A stretch of DNA of 64,000 nt, taken from positions 496,001 to 560,000 of the forward strand of contig NZ_JANUEQ010000001.1 in assembly GCF_024807845.1 (NCBI RefSeq). The letters run 5' to 3'. Of this stretch, positions 26,377 to 38,092 are shown in pieces. Position 1 is the first letter of the stretch, and each line of letters opens with the position of its first letter. Source of the stretch: Klebsiella sp. BIGb0407 (lineage in GTDB: Bacteria; Pseudomonadota; Gammaproteobacteria; Enterobacterales; Enterobacteriaceae). The notes beneath the pieces were generated by a model that was not told where the DNA came from, ran no database searches, and worked only from the letters and a program-made list of their open reading frames with translations. The position numbers were made by a program, and so were the translations under genes.

Positions 26377-29300
26377 TTAAGACGTTTTTCGATTCCTGTG
26401 TAGCCAGATAAGTTTGTAGGCGGCCGGAATGATAAACAGTGAGAGTAGCGGCGCGGTGATCATGCCGCCAATCATCGGGGCAGCAATACGACTCATCACT
26501 TCAGAACCGGCTCCGCTACCCCATAAAATAGGGAGCAGGCCAGCAATAATAACCGCCACGGTCATCGCCTTAGGGCGTATGCGCAACACTGCACCCTGGT
26601 AAAGTGCGTTATCCAGCGCCTGCTCACTAAAGGTTTCCGGGCGAGATAACTGCGGATTATCGTCAATAGCATGACGCAAATACATCAGCATCACGACCCC
26701 AAACTCCGCCGCCACCCCGGCAAGGGCAATAAACCCGGTGCCGGTTGCCACTGACAGATGAAATCCTTGCCAGTACAGAAACCAAATACCGCCCACTAAA
26801 GCAAATGGCAGGCTCAGTAAAATCAGTAAAGCTTCATCAATTCGCCGGAACGCCAGATACAGCAGAACGAAAATAATCATCACCGTCATGGGTATCATCT
26901 GGCTGAGCTTTTTACTGGCATGTTCCAGCAACTCGAACTGTCCGGAAAAAGCCACGCTGGTTCCCGGTTTCAGAGAGACCTGTTCATTAATAGCCGTTTT
27001 TAAATCCTTGACCACTGAGACCATATCGCGCCCACGGGCATCAATATAAATCCAGTTACTGGGCAGCGCATTTTCCGTTTTCAGCATATTAGGGCCGGTG
27101 TTAACCCTGATTTCCGCCACATCACCGAGCGTTATTTGCTGTTTCCCAGGGGTCAGTAAGGGTAACTGTTTTAACGCTTGTGGGCTGTCCCGGTACTCTT
27201 GCGGATAGCGGATACTGATCGGATATCTGGCAATACCCTCCACCACCTCACCGGTTTGCATACCGCCGATAGCCGTACCGACAAATAACTGTACATCGTC
27301 AATCGTCATGCCGTAGCGCGCCGCTTTTTCCCGGTTAATATCCACCGTAATATAGCGTCCTCCCTCCAGACGTTCAGCAAGAGCAGAACTCACGCCCGGC
27401 ACCTGACGAGCCACCTCTTCAATACGTTGTGCGGTTTCATCCAGGTCAGCCAGTACGCTTCCGGAAACTTTAATCCCGATGGGGCTTTTGATCCCGGTCG
27501 AAAGCATATCGATCCGGTTACGGATCGGTGAGACCCACAGATTCGCCAGCCCCGGCAGACGCACGGTTTTATCCAGTTCTTCGATAATTTTTTCAGGCGT
27601 CATGCCCGGACGCCATTCAGCCTGCGGCTTTAACTGAATCGTGGTTTCAAACATCTCCAGCGGCGCTGAGTCGGTGGCGCTGTCCGCGCGCCCTGCTTTG
27701 CCAAACACCGACTCCACTTCAGGGACCGTTTTAATCAGCCGATCGGTAGTTTGCAACAGCGTACGCGCCTCGGCGGCTGAAAGCCCCGGCAGAGTGGAAG
27801 GCATATAGAGTAAATCACCTTCATTAATTTGCGGCAGAAACTCCCCGCCCACCTTACTCAAAGGCCAGACAACCGTCAGAATCGAGAGCAGAGCAACCAC
27901 CAGCGTGAGTTTTGGCCAGTGCAATACGCGTAATAACAGCGGATGATACAATTTGATCAGTCCACGATTAAGCGGATTACGGGTTTCTGCAGGGATTTTC
28001 CCGCGGATAAACAGCCCCATCAGTATCGGGATCACGATGATAGCCAGTAACGCCGCTCCCGCCATAGCATAGGTCTTAGTGAACGCCAGCGGGCCGAACA
28101 GGCGGCCTTCCTGTCCTTCGAGGGTAAAAATCGGAATAAATGACAGCGTAATAATCAGCAAGCTGATAAATAATGCCGGGCCAACCTCTACCGACGCATC
28201 GGTGATGATTTTCCAGCGGCCAGGATTATCTAATTTTTCATTGGGATGATTGTGGTTCCACTCTTCCAGCCGTTTATGGGCATTTTCTATCATTACCACC
28301 GCCGCATCCACCATGGCACCCACCGCGATAGCAATGCCGCCAAGTGACATAATATTGGCGTTAATCCCCTGAAATCGCATGATGATAAAGGCAAAAAATA
28401 AACCTAATGGTAAGGAGATAATCGCCACCAGCGCGGATCGGACATGGCCGAGAAATAACCCGCAGACCACCGCGACCGCAATAAACTCTTCTAGCAGCTT
28501 AAAGCTGAGATTATCAATAGCCCGGTCAATTAATTCGCTACGGTCGTAGGTCGTGACAATCTCGACACCCGGTGGCAGGCTGCTTTGCAGCGTTTTCAGT
28601 TTTTCTTTTACTGCAGTGATCACTTCCCGGGCATTTTTACCCGAACGCAGAATAATCACCCCGCCGGCCACTTCTCCTTCCCCGTTAAGCTCGGCGATAC
28701 CTCGCCGCATCTCCGGCCCTATCTGAACCCGGGCGACATCCTGTAAATAAACGGGAACGCCATCCGCGCCTGCACTCAGTACAATATGATTAAAATCATC
28801 GATGGATTGCAGGTATCCGGTGGCCCGTACCATATATTCGGTTTCGGCACGTTCTATCGATGCCCCGCCCATTTCCTGATTCGAGGCGTTAAGCGCACTT
28901 TTAACCTGTTGTAGCGTTACGCCATATTGCACCAGCTTTGTCGGGTCTATCTGAACCTGATATTCCCTGACCATTCCCCCGATTGAGGCGACCTCAGATA
29001 CATTGGGGATCGTTTTGAGTTCATACTTTAAAAACCAGTCTTGCAGCGAGCGGAGCTCTGCCAAGTCATGCTGCCCGGTTTTATCTGTCAGGGCGTATTC
29101 AAAAATCCACCCCACGCCCGTGGCATCCGGGCCTATTTCCGAGCGAACCCCTGCGGGTAACCGATTCTGAGCCTGGCTAAGGTATTCCATCACCCTTGAG
29201 CGGGCCCAGTACTGATCGGTGCCATCCTCAAAAATGACATAAACCCAGGAGTCGCCAAATTGTGAGAAACCCCGTACCGTTTTGGCTCCGGGAACAGAAA

Positions 29301-29523
29301 GCATCGTGGTGGTCAGCGGATAAGTGACCTGATTTTCGACGATCTCAGGTGACTGACCCGGATAACTGGTTTTGATGATCACCTGAACATCAGAGAGATC
29401 GGGTAAAGCATCCACCGGGGTATTCGCGACAGTCCAGCTGCCCCACAGCGTGAGAAACAGCACCCCGAGCATAATAAGAAAACGGTTGGCGACAGAGCGC
29501 CGAATAATCCATGCAATCATCAT
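26377..29523 (-). CDS. cusA: Cu(I)/Ag(I) efflux RND transporter CusA
   Basis: 1048 residues, heavy-metal RND type, inner membrane, 12 helices with two large periplasmic loops. The three methionines of the E. coli metal-binding cluster are recognisable in the motifs [23 protein letters not shown] and [13 protein letters not shown]. The proton-relay helix [20 protein letters not shown] is present. It forms the CusCBA tripartite pump that moves Cu(I)/Ag(I) from the periplasm (delivered by CusF) and cytosol to the outside. Two adjacent ATGs (29523, 29520) follow AGGGA; E. coli CusA corresponds to the second. It is the last gene of the operon, seven bases after cusB. Confidence 0.96.
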   Translation of the reverse strand: MMIAWIIRRSVANRFLIMLGVLFLTLWGSWTVANTPVDALPDLSDVQVIIKTSYPGQSPEIVENQVTYPLTTTMLSVPGAKTVRGFSQFGDSWVYVIFEDGTDQYWARSRVMEYLSQAQNRLPAGVRSEIGPDATGVGWIFEYALTDKTGQHDLAELRSLQDWFLKYELKTIPNVSEVASIGGMVREYQVQIDPTKLVQYGVTLQQVKSALNASNQEMGGASIERAETEYMVRATGYLQSIDDFNHIVLSAGADGVPVYLQDVARVQIGPEMRRGIAELNGEGEVAGGVIILRSGKNAREVITAVKEKLKTLQSSLPPGVEIVTTYDRSELIDRAIDNLSFKLLEEFIAVAVVCGLFLGHVRSALVAIISLPLGLFFAFIIMRFQGINANIMSLGGIAIAVGAMVDAAVVMIENAHKRLEEWNHNHPNEKLDNPGRWKIITDASVEVGPALFISLLIITLSFIPIFTLEGQEGRLFGPLAFTKTYAMAGAALLAIIVIPILMGLFIRGKIPAETRNPLNRGLIKLYHPLLLRVLHWPKLTLVVALLSILTVVWPLSKVGGEFLPQINEGDLLYMPSTLPGLSAAEARTLLQTTDRLIKTVPEVESVFGKAGRADSATDSAPLEMFETTIQLKPQAEWRPGMTPEKIIEELDKTVRLPGLANLWVSPIRNRIDMLSTGIKSPIGIKVSGSVLADLDETAQRIEEVARQVPGVSSALAERLEGGRYITVDINREKAARYGMTIDDVQLFVGTAIGGMQTGEVVEGIARYPISIRYPQEYRDSPQALKQLPLLTPGKQQITLGDVAEIRVNTGPNMLKTENALPSNWIYIDARGRDMVSVVKDLKTAINEQVSLKPGTSVAFSGQFELLEHASKKLSQMIPMTVMIIFVLLYLAFRRIDEALLILLSLPFALVGGIWFLYWQGFHLSVATGTGFIALAGVAAEFGVVMLMYLRHAIDDNPQLSRPETFSEQALDNALYQGAVLRIRPKAMTVAVIIAGLLPILWGSGAGSEVMSRIAAPMIGGMITAPLLSLFIIPAAYKLIWLHRNRKTS

Positions 29524-29530
29524 TTTTCCC

Positions 29531-30796
29531 TTAATGTCCGGAATGCGTGGTACCGACGGAGGTTTCTGTGATGTTGTCCGGAGCCTTCAGTTTATCCAGA
29601 GCGCCACTGATATTGGCTTCAGAGTCAATCAGGAACAGACCGTTCACCACGACCGACTCCCCTTCACTCAATCCTTCGACGGCCGCCTGTGACTGGGACT
29701 CATGGATTAACTTGATGGCTTTCGGGACAAAGCGCCCTTGTGAATTAACGACGATCACGCGTTGCTGCTGACCGGTATCAATAACCGCTTCAGACGGGAT
29801 TAATAGCTGTTCAGGTCCCTGAAGGTTAAGTTTCAGATAGGCATTCATTCCGGGCTTGAGCTGCTCATGAGGGTTATCAACCTGGATACGCAGCTGCAAA
29901 GTTCGCGTGGCAGGATCGGCGCTGGGTAACAGACTCCATTTCTGAACCCGGAATTCCTCGTTCGGATAAGCCGGTATCGCGAGGCTAAATTGCGCCGAAT
30001 CATTCAGTAAATCAGCTATCGATTCGGGTACAGCCGCTGTTATCCAGACCGGGTCAATCCCCTGAATTTGTGCCACCACTTTATCTTTAGAGATATTCAT
30101 GCCATTACGCAGGTCAAAAGCGGTGATAACCCCCTCAATCGGCGCTTTTAAGGTAAAGTGAGTTTGAATGACACGCTGTGTACGCAAGCGCTGAATATCT
30201 TCTTGCGGCATTCCTGCCAGACGCAGACGCTCAAGAATACCTTTCATCTCGACGGCTGAACCCGTTGTCGCCGACAACAGTAAATATTCACTCTGCGCCT
30301 CCACCCACTCAGGAATAGTGACGTCGATAAGCGGTGTGCCTTTTCGTACTTTGTCGCCCAGCGTCAAAGGATAAACATGCTCCACAAAACCGTCAGAACG
30401 GGCCTGAATAATGGCAAACTGATGGTCATTAAAGCCAACGTTCGCGGGCAGTACCCGGGAATATTGCAAATGGCCCGTGCGGGATTTTTCGGTTTTTAAC
30501 CCCAGGTTTTGCAGCAGCACCGGGTTAATACGCACCCCCTCAGTATCCTCACCGGGATCCGCTTCATCACGATATTTAGGCACCAGGTCCATATCCATAA
30601 AGGGTGATTTCCCGGGCTTATCAAATTTGACGTCAGGTTTCATCGGGTCATACCAGAACAACACTTCTTTTTCAGCAGGCGCGCTACTGTATTGGCTATC
30701 CGGATAGACATAAGGGTAAGCCGAAATCATTATTACACTGCCGAGAATAATCCCGCCTGATACGGCGATAGCCAGTTTAAATTTTGAAGAAACCAT
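29531..30796 (-). CDS. cusB: Cu/Ag efflux periplasmic adaptor CusB
   Basis: 421 residues starting at ATG 30796, just after AGGAG; an in-frame ATG 15 bases upstream overlaps this site and is less likely. Order: N-terminal signal/anchor helix ([20 protein letters not shown]), the heavy-metal-binding segment [20 protein letters not shown], lipoyl/hairpin and beta-barrel domains, and a His-containing tail. It links CusA to CusC and receives metal from CusF. The first helix may be uncleaved, as no clean cleavage site is visible. Third gene of cusCFBA. Confidence 0.95.
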   Translation of the reverse strand: MVSSKFKLAIAVSGGIILGSVIMISAYPYVYPDSQYSSAPAEKEVLFWYDPMKPDVKFDKPGKSPFMDMDLVPKYRDEADPGEDTEGVRINPVLLQNLGLKTEKSRTGHLQYSRVLPANVGFNDHQFAIIQARSDGFVEHVYPLTLGDKVRKGTPLIDVTIPEWVEAQSEYLLLSATTGSAVEMKGILERLRLAGMPQEDIQRLRTQRVIQTHFTLKAPIEGVITAFDLRNGMNISKDKVVAQIQGIDPVWITAAVPESIADLLNDSAQFSLAIPAYPNEEFRVQKWSLLPSADPATRTLQLRIQVDNPHEQLKPGMNAYLKLNLQGPEQLLIPSEAVIDTGQQQRVIVVNSQGRFVPKAIKLIHESQSQAAVEGLSEGESVVVNGLFLIDSEANISGALDKLKAPDNITETSVGTTHSGH

Positions 30797-30896
30797 ATTT
30801 GCTCCTGCCATATGGGAATATATCCGCTATACCTCAATTCAACTTATAAACAGGTAATTAGAATGATGTACGGCATATGCTAATGTCTGTCTGAAT

Positions 30897-30922
30897 ATGC
30901 CCCGCATTATTCTTCGGGGCAT
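30897..30922 (-). terminator. Intercistronic hairpin between cusF and cusB
   Basis: ATGCCCCG (30897-30904) pairs with CGGGGCAT (30915-30922), ten-base loop, in the 136-bp gap between cusF and cusB on the operon strand. No T-run follows, so it probably attenuates transcription or protects the upstream cusCF RNA rather than ending transcription. Confidence 0.5.
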
Positions 30923-30932
30923 TATTTAAAGA

Positions 30933-31301
30933 TTACTTAACTTCAATACTCTGCAAAACATAATCATTACCCTGCTGAGTGAAAGAAAAGTTAATAGCCT
31001 CACCGGATTTTAATTTACTCACCTTATCGGCTACCGGCGTAAAAATAAAATTCATCGTCATAGGTGGCCAGCTGATTTCCGGGATAGCCTCATGGGATAT
31101 GGACATTTTCTGTTGTTTATTATCAATACCTTTAATCACGCCAGTAGTCTGATGAAGAGGTTCACTCACCTGATTGCTCATAGCAGCCTGAGTATTACTG
31201 GCTTCTGCATGCATATTATGATGCGTTTCATTAGCCTGTACGGCATAAGCTACTGTCAGAGACAAAAAACTCGCGGAAACGATTTTTATTAACTGATTCA
31301 T
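30933..31301 (-). CDS. cusF: Periplasmic Cu(I)/Ag(I) chaperone CusF
   Basis: 122 residues with a signal peptide (IVSASFLSLTVAYAVQA) and an OB-fold. The metal site of CusF is complete: His70, Trp78, Met81 and Met83 in the motif HEAIPEISWPPMTM. A His/Met-rich segment (ETHHNMHAEA) follows the signal peptide. It hands Cu(I) or Ag(I) to CusB. GGAG precedes the ATG. It is the second gene of the operon, 30 bp after cusC. Confidence 0.95.
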   Translation of the reverse strand: MNQLIKIVSASFLSLTVAYAVQANETHHNMHAEASNTQAAMSNQVSEPLHQTTGVIKGIDNKQQKMSISHEAIPEISWPPMTMNFIFTPVADKVSKLKSGEAINFSFTQQGNDYVLQSIEVK

Positions 31302-31331
31302 CTTACTACTCCTGAAATGAGATAATCTACA

Positions 31332-32717
31332 TTAAGCTTTCCAGCCGCCACCGAGAGCGGTGAAAAGGTTTATTTCATTAATTTTCCTGGCATACTGTAA
31401 ATCGACAATCGCCTGACGGGTGGTGAATAAAGAACGCTGCGTGTCTAATACTTCAATATAAGTAACCGCACCGCTGGAATATAATCTACTGGCACGTTGC
31501 AAGGTGGTATTTAATGTCTCAAGATAACGTTGCTGTGCAATCAGCTGTCGACTCAGACTATCGCGTAAAGCTAAACTATCGGCGACTTGTTTAAAGGCAT
31601 TCTGAATTTTCTGCTGATAATTCACCACCGCTTGCTGCCGGAGAATATTCACGCGTTCCAGGTTTTTCTGATTACGACCCGCATTAAATATCGGTAGCTC
31701 TATCTTCGGTACAAAGTTCCATAAACCACTTCCCGTATTAAATAAACTGCTTAATTCGCTGCTGCTGGTCGACAGACCACTGGTCAGGTTAATAGAAGGG
31801 TAAAATGCCGCCCTGGCGACACCGATATTCGCCTCTGCGGCTTTTAACTGATGCTCTGCTTCCAGAATATCGGGGCGCTGACGTAAAATTTCCGCAGATA
31901 AATGCGCTGGCAGTTTCACCGGGTTAAACGGCACCCCCTCCAGAGCTCCAGGTATCTGCCCGGTGTGGTAGCTCCCCAGTAAAAGTTGTAATGCATTCGT
32001 CGTTTGCGCGAGCTCCCCTTCTCGTCTGGCGATTTCTGCATCGGTACTGTCGAGTGCTCCGCGGGCTTGTTCCAGCGCCAGCAGATTACTGCCACCATTG
32101 ACGACCTGATGCTCAACCAGGGCATAGGCTTGCTGGTAGTTCAGGCGGGTATCCTGTGCTATCCGCAGCTGCTCAAGGGTTTGTTGTTGATTAAAATAGT
32201 TCTGAGATATATTTGAGATCAGCAGAATATGCACATTACGCCGGGCTTCTTCGCTGGCAAACAGGTTTTGTTTTTCAGCTTCGCTGCTGTTTTTCAGTTT
32301 ACCGAAGAAGTCCAGCTCAAAGCTCAGATCCAGCCCGATATCGTACTCTTTACTGGTTCCTTTATCCGCATTCAACCCTCCCTGATAGCTTGTACTGGAT
32401 GAACTATTAAGCTGCGGATATCGGTCAGCCTCAGTAACACCATACTGAGCCCGGGCCTGCTGAACCTTCAGGCTCGCCATTTCAATATCGCGATTATTTG
32501 AAATCCCACTGGCTATCAGTTCCTGGAGCTTGGGCTGCGTGAAAAAACTGCGCCAGCCGGTATCCTGATAGTTATCAGCCACCGCGACCAGTCCATTTTG
32601 TGAAAGTGAGAACTGCTGAGGTACCGGAAGTTCAGGCGCCTGATAATCCGGCGCCAGGTTGACGCAACCCGCAAGAATAAATCCGCTACTAAAAATAAAT
32701 TGTTTTAATCTGAACAT
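31332..32717 (-). CDS. cusC: Outer-membrane channel lipoprotein CusC
   Basis: 461 residues from ATG 32717, preceded by GAGAAG; this matches E. coli CusC (457). A longer frame reaches 32837 but its first 40 codons lie across the promoter/operator and are not CusC-like. A lipoprotein signal ends FILAGCVNLAPDYQ (lipobox LAGC). The two repeated outer-membrane-efflux domains follow (FELDFFGKLKNSSEAEKQN and VPKIELPIFNAGRNQKNLER). It forms a TolC-like trimer joined to CusBA. First gene of cusCFBA, read from a CusR-controlled promoter. Confidence 0.95.
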   Translation of the reverse strand: MFRLKQFIFSSGFILAGCVNLAPDYQAPELPVPQQFSLSQNGLVAVADNYQDTGWRSFFTQPKLQELIASGISNNRDIEMASLKVQQARAQYGVTEADRYPQLNSSSSTSYQGGLNADKGTSKEYDIGLDLSFELDFFGKLKNSSEAEKQNLFASEEARRNVHILLISNISQNYFNQQQTLEQLRIAQDTRLNYQQAYALVEHQVVNGGSNLLALEQARGALDSTDAEIARREGELAQTTNALQLLLGSYHTGQIPGALEGVPFNPVKLPAHLSAEILRQRPDILEAEHQLKAAEANIGVARAAFYPSINLTSGLSTSSSELSSLFNTGSGLWNFVPKIELPIFNAGRNQKNLERVNILRQQAVVNYQQKIQNAFKQVADSLALRDSLSRQLIAQQRYLETLNTTLQRASRLYSSGAVTYIEVLDTQRSLFTTRQAIVDLQYARKINEINLFTALGGGWKA

Positions 32718-32818
32718 ATCGCTTCTCGCCACAGCCCGCTTGCCCGCACAGGGGCAAGTCATATCCATTGATGACTCCTGGCACCTTAACTGAGCGACTC
32801 TGTTGGCAGGGTTACAGA

Positions 32819-32840
32819 ATAATGACAACTTTGTCATTAT
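32819..32840. promoter_or_regulatory. CusR box between cusC and cusR
   Basis: A perfect 22-bp palindrome: ATAATGACAA, two bases, TTGTCATTAT. It closely matches the known E. coli CusR box (AATGACAA/TTGTCATT). It sits between the divergent cusCFBA and cusRS transcription units and should serve both. Confidence 0.92.
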
Positions 32841-32913
32841 TGGATGAAGCCGTTGCTATCACTGCCAGGCCCACTAAAATGAGCCATATCAGAAAGTCTG
32901 TCAGGGTGAATAG

Positions 32914-33597
32914 ATGAAAATATTAATTGTCGAGGATGAGGTAAAAACCGGAGAGTACCTGAGTAAAGGCCTCACCGAAGCGGGATTTGTGGTTGATCTT
33001 GCGGATAACGGTCTGAACGGATACCACCTGGCGATGACAGATGAATATGACCTGATTATTCTCGACATTATGTTACCCGACGTGAATGGCTGGGATATTG
33101 TGCGTATGTTACGCGCGGCCAGCAAAGGCATGCCGATTCTGCTACTCACCGCCCTGGGAAGTATTGAACATCGGGTTAAAGGACTCGAACTGGGCGCGGA
33201 TGACTATCTGATTAAACCCTTTGCCTTTGCAGAGCTCCTGGCCCGCGTACGCACTCTGTTACGTCGTGGTACCACGGTTATTCAGGAAAGTCAGTTCCAG
33301 GTCGCCGACCTGGCGCTTGATCTGGTCTCCCGCAAAGTCAGACGCGGCAGCACGCGAATTACACTGACCAGTAAGGAGTTTACTTTGCTGGAGTTTTTTA
33401 TCCGCCATCAGGGTGAAGTCCTGCCACGCTCACTGATTGCCTCCCAGGTCTGGGATATGAATTTTGACAGCGATACCAATGCCATCGATGTTGCCGTGAA
33501 ACGCTTACGCGCCAAAATAGACAATGACTTTGAGCCGAAGCTTATCCAGACGGTTCGGGGTGTAGGATATATGCTTGAGGTTGCCGATGAGCATTAG
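32914..33597 (+). CDS. cusR: Copper/silver response regulator CusR
   Basis: 227 residues, OmpR/PhoB type. The receiver domain has the acidic pair at the start ([14 protein letters not shown]), the phospho-acceptor Asp51 in [14 protein letters not shown], and Lys in [14 protein letters not shown]. The winged helix effector ends [10 protein letters not shown]. It binds the palindrome at 32819-32840. Its 3' end overlaps the start of cusS by 11 bases, indicating translational coupling. Confidence 0.95.
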   Translation: MKILIVEDEVKTGEYLSKGLTEAGFVVDLADNGLNGYHLAMTDEYDLIILDIMLPDVNGWDIVRMLRAASKGMPILLLTALGSIEHRVKGLELGADDYLIKPFAFAELLARVRTLLRRGTTVIQESQFQVADLALDLVSRKVRRGSTRITLTSKEFTLLEFFIRHQGEVLPRSLIASQVWDMNFDSDTNAIDVAVKRLRAKIDNDFEPKLIQTVRGVGYMLEVADEH

Positions 33598-35035
33598 TCA
33601 CCGGCATCGCCCCTTTTCACTTGCCGTCAGGCTCACGTTTTTTATCAGCCTTGCGACGATTTTCGCCTTTGCGGTATTGACCAGTATCATGCTGAACTCG
33701 GTGAAAACCCATTTTGCCGATATGGATGAACAGGATCTGAATAAGATTAAAATGACGCTGTCCTCCATTCTGCTTGAGCCTGGGGCCTCTGAAGCGGAAA
33801 AAGTAGAAAAAGTCAGCGTGATTCTCGCCAGTTACCGTCATATCTCAGTATTGATGCTCAATGCCGATGACCAGATGCTCTATCAGTCCCCTGACGGACC
33901 TGATTTAATGCCCGTGCTTAATACCCCTCAGTTTACTGAAAGTCTTAAAACAGGTTCCGTTTTTCAATGGTCTGACCGGGTAGCGGCTCCCGATGCCCAT
34001 GATAACCACGGCCCCAAAACCTATCGAATTCTTGCCGCATCGGTTAGCGCGCCTTATCACGGCAAAGACTCAACCTGTACTTTTGTTATCTCCTTTTCCA
34101 TCGATTTTCATCTGCATTATCTCGATGAGCTTAAATACAATCTCTGGCTCATCGCCGCGGTTATGGGCTTGCTGATTGTCTTGATTGTGGTCTTTGCCGT
34201 ACATAAAGGCCATGCGCCACTTCGTACTGTCAGCCTGAAAATTAAGAATATTTCCTCTGAGAACCTTGATGTCAGGCTTAATCCCAAAACGGTTCCGGTT
34301 GAACTGGAACAACTGGTTATCTCCTTTAACCATATGATTGAACGTATAGAGGATGTCTTTACTCGCCAGTCTAATTTCTCCGCTGACATTGCCCATGAGA
34401 TCCGCACCCCGGTGACCAATCTGGTTACACAGACAGAAATTGCTTTAAGCCAGCCCCGCAGCACCAAGGAACTTGAGGATGTACTCTATTCCAGTCTCGA
34501 AGAGTATAACCGGATGGCGAAAATGGTCAGCGATATGCTGTTTCTTGCCCAGGCAGATAACCATCAGTTGATCCTCGAGCATACCCGGCTGGATCTCCGG
34601 GCTGAGACGCTGAAAGTCTTTGATTTTTTCGAGGCCTGGGCTGAAGAACAGCATGTGACGCTTAAAATTAGCGGGCTGAGCTGCTGGGTTGAGGGAGATG
34701 CGCTGATGTTACGTCGGGTGATGAATAATCTGCTTTCTAACGCGATTCGCTATACGCCGCAAGGCGAAGCCGTGCAGGTCACGCTGAGTACCGATGATGA
34801 GTGGGTAAAAGTGGTAATTGCTAATCCGGGACGGGTTATCCCGGCTGAACATCTGTCCCGTATATTTGATCGCTTTTATCAGATAGACCCTTCCCGCCAG
34901 CGTAAAACCGCCGGCAGTGGTATTGGCCTGGCTATCGTTAAATCTATTGTCGGCGCCCATCAAGGAAAAATAAGCGCGGCTTCCGATTCGGTTTCAACGC
35001 GTTTTACTCTATTACTGCCACGTTTAAAATCATAG
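33587..35035 (+). CDS. cusS: Copper/silver sensor histidine kinase CusS
   Basis: 482 residues starting at ATG 33587 after GAGG (spacing six). Order: first membrane helix ([20 protein letters not shown]), periplasmic sensor loop (about 35-185), second helix ([18 protein letters not shown]), HAMP, dimerisation H-box ([15 protein letters not shown]), and ATPase domain with N-box ([12 protein letters not shown]) and G-box ([12 protein letters not shown]). It closely follows E. coli CusS except in the sensor loop, where the Met/His-rich metal-binding segment recalled for E. coli is replaced by a shorter one with only two histidines ([11 protein letters not shown]). [12 protein letters not shown] near helix 2 is kept. 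Confidence 0.93.
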   Translation: MSISHRHRPFSLAVRLTFFISLATIFAFAVLTSIMLNSVKTHFADMDEQDLNKIKMTLSSILLEPGASEAEKVEKVSVILASYRHISVLMLNADDQMLYQSPDGPDLMPVLNTPQFTESLKTGSVFQWSDRVAAPDAHDNHGPKTYRILAASVSAPYHGKDSTCTFVISFSIDFHLHYLDELKYNLWLIAAVMGLLIVLIVVFAVHKGHAPLRTVSLKIKNISSENLDVRLNPKTVPVELEQLVISFNHMIERIEDVFTRQSNFSADIAHEIRTPVTNLVTQTEIALSQPRSTKELEDVLYSSLEEYNRMAKMVSDMLFLAQADNHQLILEHTRLDLRAETLKVFDFFEAWAEEQHVTLKISGLSCWVEGDALMLRRVMNNLLSNAIRYTPQGEAVQVTLSTDDEWVKVVIANPGRVIPAEHLSRIFDRFYQIDPSRQRKTAGSGIGLAIVKSIVGAHQGKISAASDSVSTRFTLLLPRLKS

Positions 35036-35072
35036 CGGTGAGCCCAAACGGGGTCGACTGATAATATCAGTC

Positions 35073-35492
35073 TCAGTTGACGCCGTGATAACCATCCATA
35101 TAGGCCCCGGAAATAGCCACTCCCATCGACTTTTGTTCTTGTGCTGATTTCAGCCCACTACTGGTGTAAGTTTTACCGGCAAATGTTTCTTGTGACTTAA
35201 TTGACTGAAGAAATTCCTCACTTTGAAAGTAATTAACCCGTTGTAATGCCTCATCGGGTGATATTCCTGCCGCTTTATCCTTAGCGCCTGCCTCGTAGAA
35301 CTGTTTGAAGAATGGCACCATCATTCGAATACTATCTGTTTTTTTGACCACAAAATTGGGATTTAAATCGTCACTGGTAGCCTGTATATACTGCCTGGCA
35401 TGACGTTCAGGGCTGGTTTTCGGCGCGCAGCCTGTAATAGCCAACGTAACAGCGAGAACGGTTCCTAATAAGGTAAAAGATTTATTCTTCAT
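35073..35492 (-). CDS. Putative lipoprotein (Exc2-like?)
   Basis: 139 residues from ATG 35492, preceded by AGGGA; the longer frame to 35564 lacks a ribosome site. The N-terminus MKNKSFTLLGTVLAVTLA leads to the lipobox ITGC. The mature part is soluble and charged (SPERHARQYIQATSDDLNPN, MVPFFKQFYEAGAKDKAAG). It may belong to the Exc2 lipoprotein family, but I am unsure. Single gene between cusS (convergent) and murP. Confidence 0.7.
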   Translation of the reverse strand: MKNKSFTLLGTVLAVTLAITGCAPKTSPERHARQYIQATSDDLNPNFVVKKTDSIRMMVPFFKQFYEAGAKDKAAGISPDEALQRVNYFQSEEFLQSIKSQETFAGKTYTSSGLKSAQEQKSMGVAISGAYMDGYHGVN

Positions 35493-35637
35493 TAGATTCC
35501 CTGAATATATATTTATCCGTAGGTTAGAGAAATAATTATAATTCATAAATCTAATAGCACACAATAGTCGAACAACTAAGCGACTTAAGGTATGAGTGAC
35601 TGAAATTCCAAGGGGGAGAAATACTACTGGTAAAATA

Positions 35638-35667
35638 GAAAAAGTAAGGCCATAGCCTTACTTTTTC
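35638..35667. terminator. Terminator of murQP
   Basis: GAAAAAGTAAGGC (35638-35650) pairs perfectly over 13 bp with GCCTTACTTTTTC (35655-35667) around a four-base loop. The A/T ends give T-tracts on both strands. It is located 24 bp past the murP stop. Confidence 0.9.
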
Positions 35668-35690
35668 TTATAACATGACTGGAGAAGCTA

Positions 35691-37142
35691 TTAGCTCAGG
35701 TCAACATTCTTACTGCCGAAGAACCAGGTCAGTACAAAGCCTGCAACATAAGAGATAAAGATCCCCACTACGTAGACTGCCATTCCGGCGAAGATACCCT
35801 GACTTGAGGTCATCAGTGGAATTGACACCAGACCTGACGGGCCAAATACGGTATTTAATCCCACCGGAAGCCCCATCCAGGCAACCAGACCGATAAAGAA
35901 GCCACCCACTGCGCCGCCAAGACATGCGGTCACAAAAGGCTTCAATCGCGGTAAGGTTACGCCGTAAATCAGAGGCTCGCCGATACCGAGCAGGCCCGGA
36001 AAGATGGCACCTTTCACTTGAGTACGCAGCATGGAACCTTTCGCTGAACGATAATACAGCGCCAGGGCTGCACCAACCTGTCCACCACCTGCCATAGCAA
36101 GGATTGGGAACAGTGAGTTAAAGCCCTGCGCATCCATCAAGGCAAAATAGACCGGAACAAATCCTTGGTGAATACCAAATACCACGGCAATTAAGAACAA
36201 ACCGGCCAGTACCGCAGTCCCGATAGGGTTACCATTCAGGTGCAGGAACAGCCAGGTCATGCCTTTAAACAGCTCACCACCGATTGGCATTATCGCCAGG
36301 TAAGTCAGCGCGCCTGTCAGCAGTAAGGTGATCCCTGAAGTCAGGATCATATCAAGGTTATCAGGCACAAAGCGACGAACCTGCCGCTCAATCCACGCCC
36401 CGGCCATACAGGCTAATAATACGCCGATGATATTACCGCGCGGGTCAATAGCCAGCCCGAAGAAGTTATCCATGCCGGCGTAATAACCCACTGTCCCTTC
36501 CGGCACATAGCGCAGGATAAACAGTGAGGCAATAATCGCACCATTAACACCGGTACCACCGAACGCTTTCTGGGTATTAAAACCAATCAGAATACTTAAG
36601 AACGTAAACAGACCGATACTGAATACTTTCATATAAGCAATCAGCTGGGTTAACCAGAGTGCCGGTGTTTCACCTTCAATAAACAGTGATTGCTGAAGCA
36701 GCGTCGCGATACCTAACAACAAACCTGCAGCAATAAACCCGGGAATTAACGGAGTAAAGATGGTGGCGAATTTAGTCAGAAAGTTATGAACAGCACTATT
36801 CTGCTTCGCTTTCATCTGTTTTTTATTCTGGCTGGCGAGAGCCTGTAAATCGGCTGACTCGCTATTATCCGGCTCTATCTGTGCACCGGACTTGATCATT
36901 TCATTCATCATATCGCTGGCAGTCTGTGCTTTGCCAGGCCCAAGAATGATTTGCAGCTGATCGTCGCCGTTGACCACCCCCAGTACACCCGGAACTTTCT
37001 TCAATTCGTCATTTTGTACAAGGTCGCGATTTTTCAGCGTCAGTCGAAGACGCGTCATGCAGTTGCCGCACAGAGTGATATTGTTACTGCCGCCGGTAAG
37101 GCGCAGGATACTTTCAATCATCGAGCCGGTAATTTTAGCCAT
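35691..37142 (-). CDS. murP: N-acetylmuramic acid PTS permease MurP (EIIBC)
   Basis: 483 residues, against 474 in E. coli. The EIIB domain (about 1-90) contains the phosphorylated cysteine, Cys28, in [16 protein letters not shown]. The EIIC membrane domain follows with ten or so helices and the family signatures [18 protein letters not shown] and [16 protein letters not shown]. It lacks its own EIIA domain and uses the glucose EIIA (Crr), as known for MurP. It imports MurNAc as MurNAc-6-phosphate. It lies two bases after murQ. Confidence 0.95.
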   Translation of the reverse strand: MAKITGSMIESILRLTGGSNNITLCGNCMTRLRLTLKNRDLVQNDELKKVPGVLGVVNGDDQLQIILGPGKAQTASDMMNEMIKSGAQIEPDNSESADLQALASQNKKQMKAKQNSAVHNFLTKFATIFTPLIPGFIAAGLLLGIATLLQQSLFIEGETPALWLTQLIAYMKVFSIGLFTFLSILIGFNTQKAFGGTGVNGAIIASLFILRYVPEGTVGYYAGMDNFFGLAIDPRGNIIGVLLACMAGAWIERQVRRFVPDNLDMILTSGITLLLTGALTYLAIMPIGGELFKGMTWLFLHLNGNPIGTAVLAGLFLIAVVFGIHQGFVPVYFALMDAQGFNSLFPILAMAGGGQVGAALALYYRSAKGSMLRTQVKGAIFPGLLGIGEPLIYGVTLPRLKPFVTACLGGAVGGFFIGLVAWMGLPVGLNTVFGPSGLVSIPLMTSSQGIFAGMAVYVVGIFISYVAGFVLTWFFGSKNVDLS

Positions 37143-37144
37143 AA

Positions 37145-38053
37145 TTAGATATTCATCCCCTGAAGTGTTTGACGGATGAAGCCGTTATTTTTCTTTAACA
37201 ACGCACTGGCTTCACTGGCAGACAGCCCGCTCAGCACCATTAAAATCGCCGTTTTGCAGTGGCGCTGGCATGCATTAAGCGCCTGGTCAGCAACATCCGG
37301 CGTACAGTCAGTCGCCTCAACGACAATATTGACCTGACGCTGAACAAGTTTGGCGTTAGTCGCTTCAACATCGACCATCAAGTTGCCATAGACTTTACCG
37401 CTGCGGATCATAGAACCGGTAGTTATCATGTTAAGGGCCAGCTTCTGTGCCGTCCCGGCTTTCATCCGCGAGGAACCCGTGACAACTTCAGGTCCGACAA
37501 CGAGTTCAATCGCAATATCAGCACTCAGACTCATTGCACTGCCAGGATTACAAGAAATTGCCGCAACCGTAGCGCCAACACTTTTCGCGTAAGCCATTGC
37601 GCCCAGGACATAAGGGGTACGGCCACTCGCGGCGATACCGACCAGAACATCTTTTTCATTAAAATCGATATCCTTGAGGTCTTGAGCCCCCATTTCGCCA
37701 TTATCCTCGGCATTTTCTACCGCCTGTAAAATGGCTTTGTGACCACCGGCGATAATGCCCACGACCTGACTGGCTGGCGTACCATAAGTCGGCGGACATT
37801 CACTGGCATCGAGGATCCCTAAACGGCCAGAGGTACCCGCGCCGCTGTAGATCAAACGTCCGCCTCTGGAAAAAGCGACAACCACGGCATCAACGACTTG
37901 TGTAATTTCCGGAATAGCGGCTTCAACAGCCAGAGGAACTTTCTTATCTTCCTGATTAATAACAGTTAACACGTCCAGCGTGGATAAAGTATCAATATCC
38001 GCACTGGCTGGATTGCGGCTTTCGGTAATCATTTTTTTTAAGTTAATTTGCAT
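37145..38053 (-). CDS. murQ: N-acetylmuramic acid 6-phosphate etherase MurQ
   Basis: 302 residues, SIS fold. It cleaves the lactyl ether of MurNAc-6-P to GlcNAc-6-P and D-lactate. The signature [20 protein letters not shown] followed by CPPTYG is present, including the catalytic Glu. Other conserved blocks are [19 protein letters not shown] and [17 protein letters not shown]. It is first in the murQP operon, divergent from murR across a 366-bp region with a CRP-like site and MurR-like operators. Confidence 0.96.
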   Translation of the reverse strand: MQINLKKMITESRNPASADIDTLSTLDVLTVINQEDKKVPLAVEAAIPEITQVVDAVVVAFSRGGRLIYSGAGTSGRLGILDASECPPTYGTPASQVVGIIAGGHKAILQAVENAEDNGEMGAQDLKDIDFNEKDVLVGIAASGRTPYVLGAMAYAKSVGATVAAISCNPGSAMSLSADIAIELVVGPEVVTGSSRMKAGTAQKLALNMITTGSMIRSGKVYGNLMVDVEATNAKLVQRQVNIVVEATDCTPDVADQALNACQRHCKTAILMVLSGLSASEASALLKKNNGFIRQTLQGMNI

Positions 38054-38092
38054 TGTGCTTAATCCGTCAAAGTAATCTGTCGACTATGATAT

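Noticed and set aside
32718..32837. 40-codon N-terminal extension of CusC
   Set aside because: It covers the promoter/CusR-box region and places the lipoprotein signal internally; ATG 32717 gives the E. coli length.
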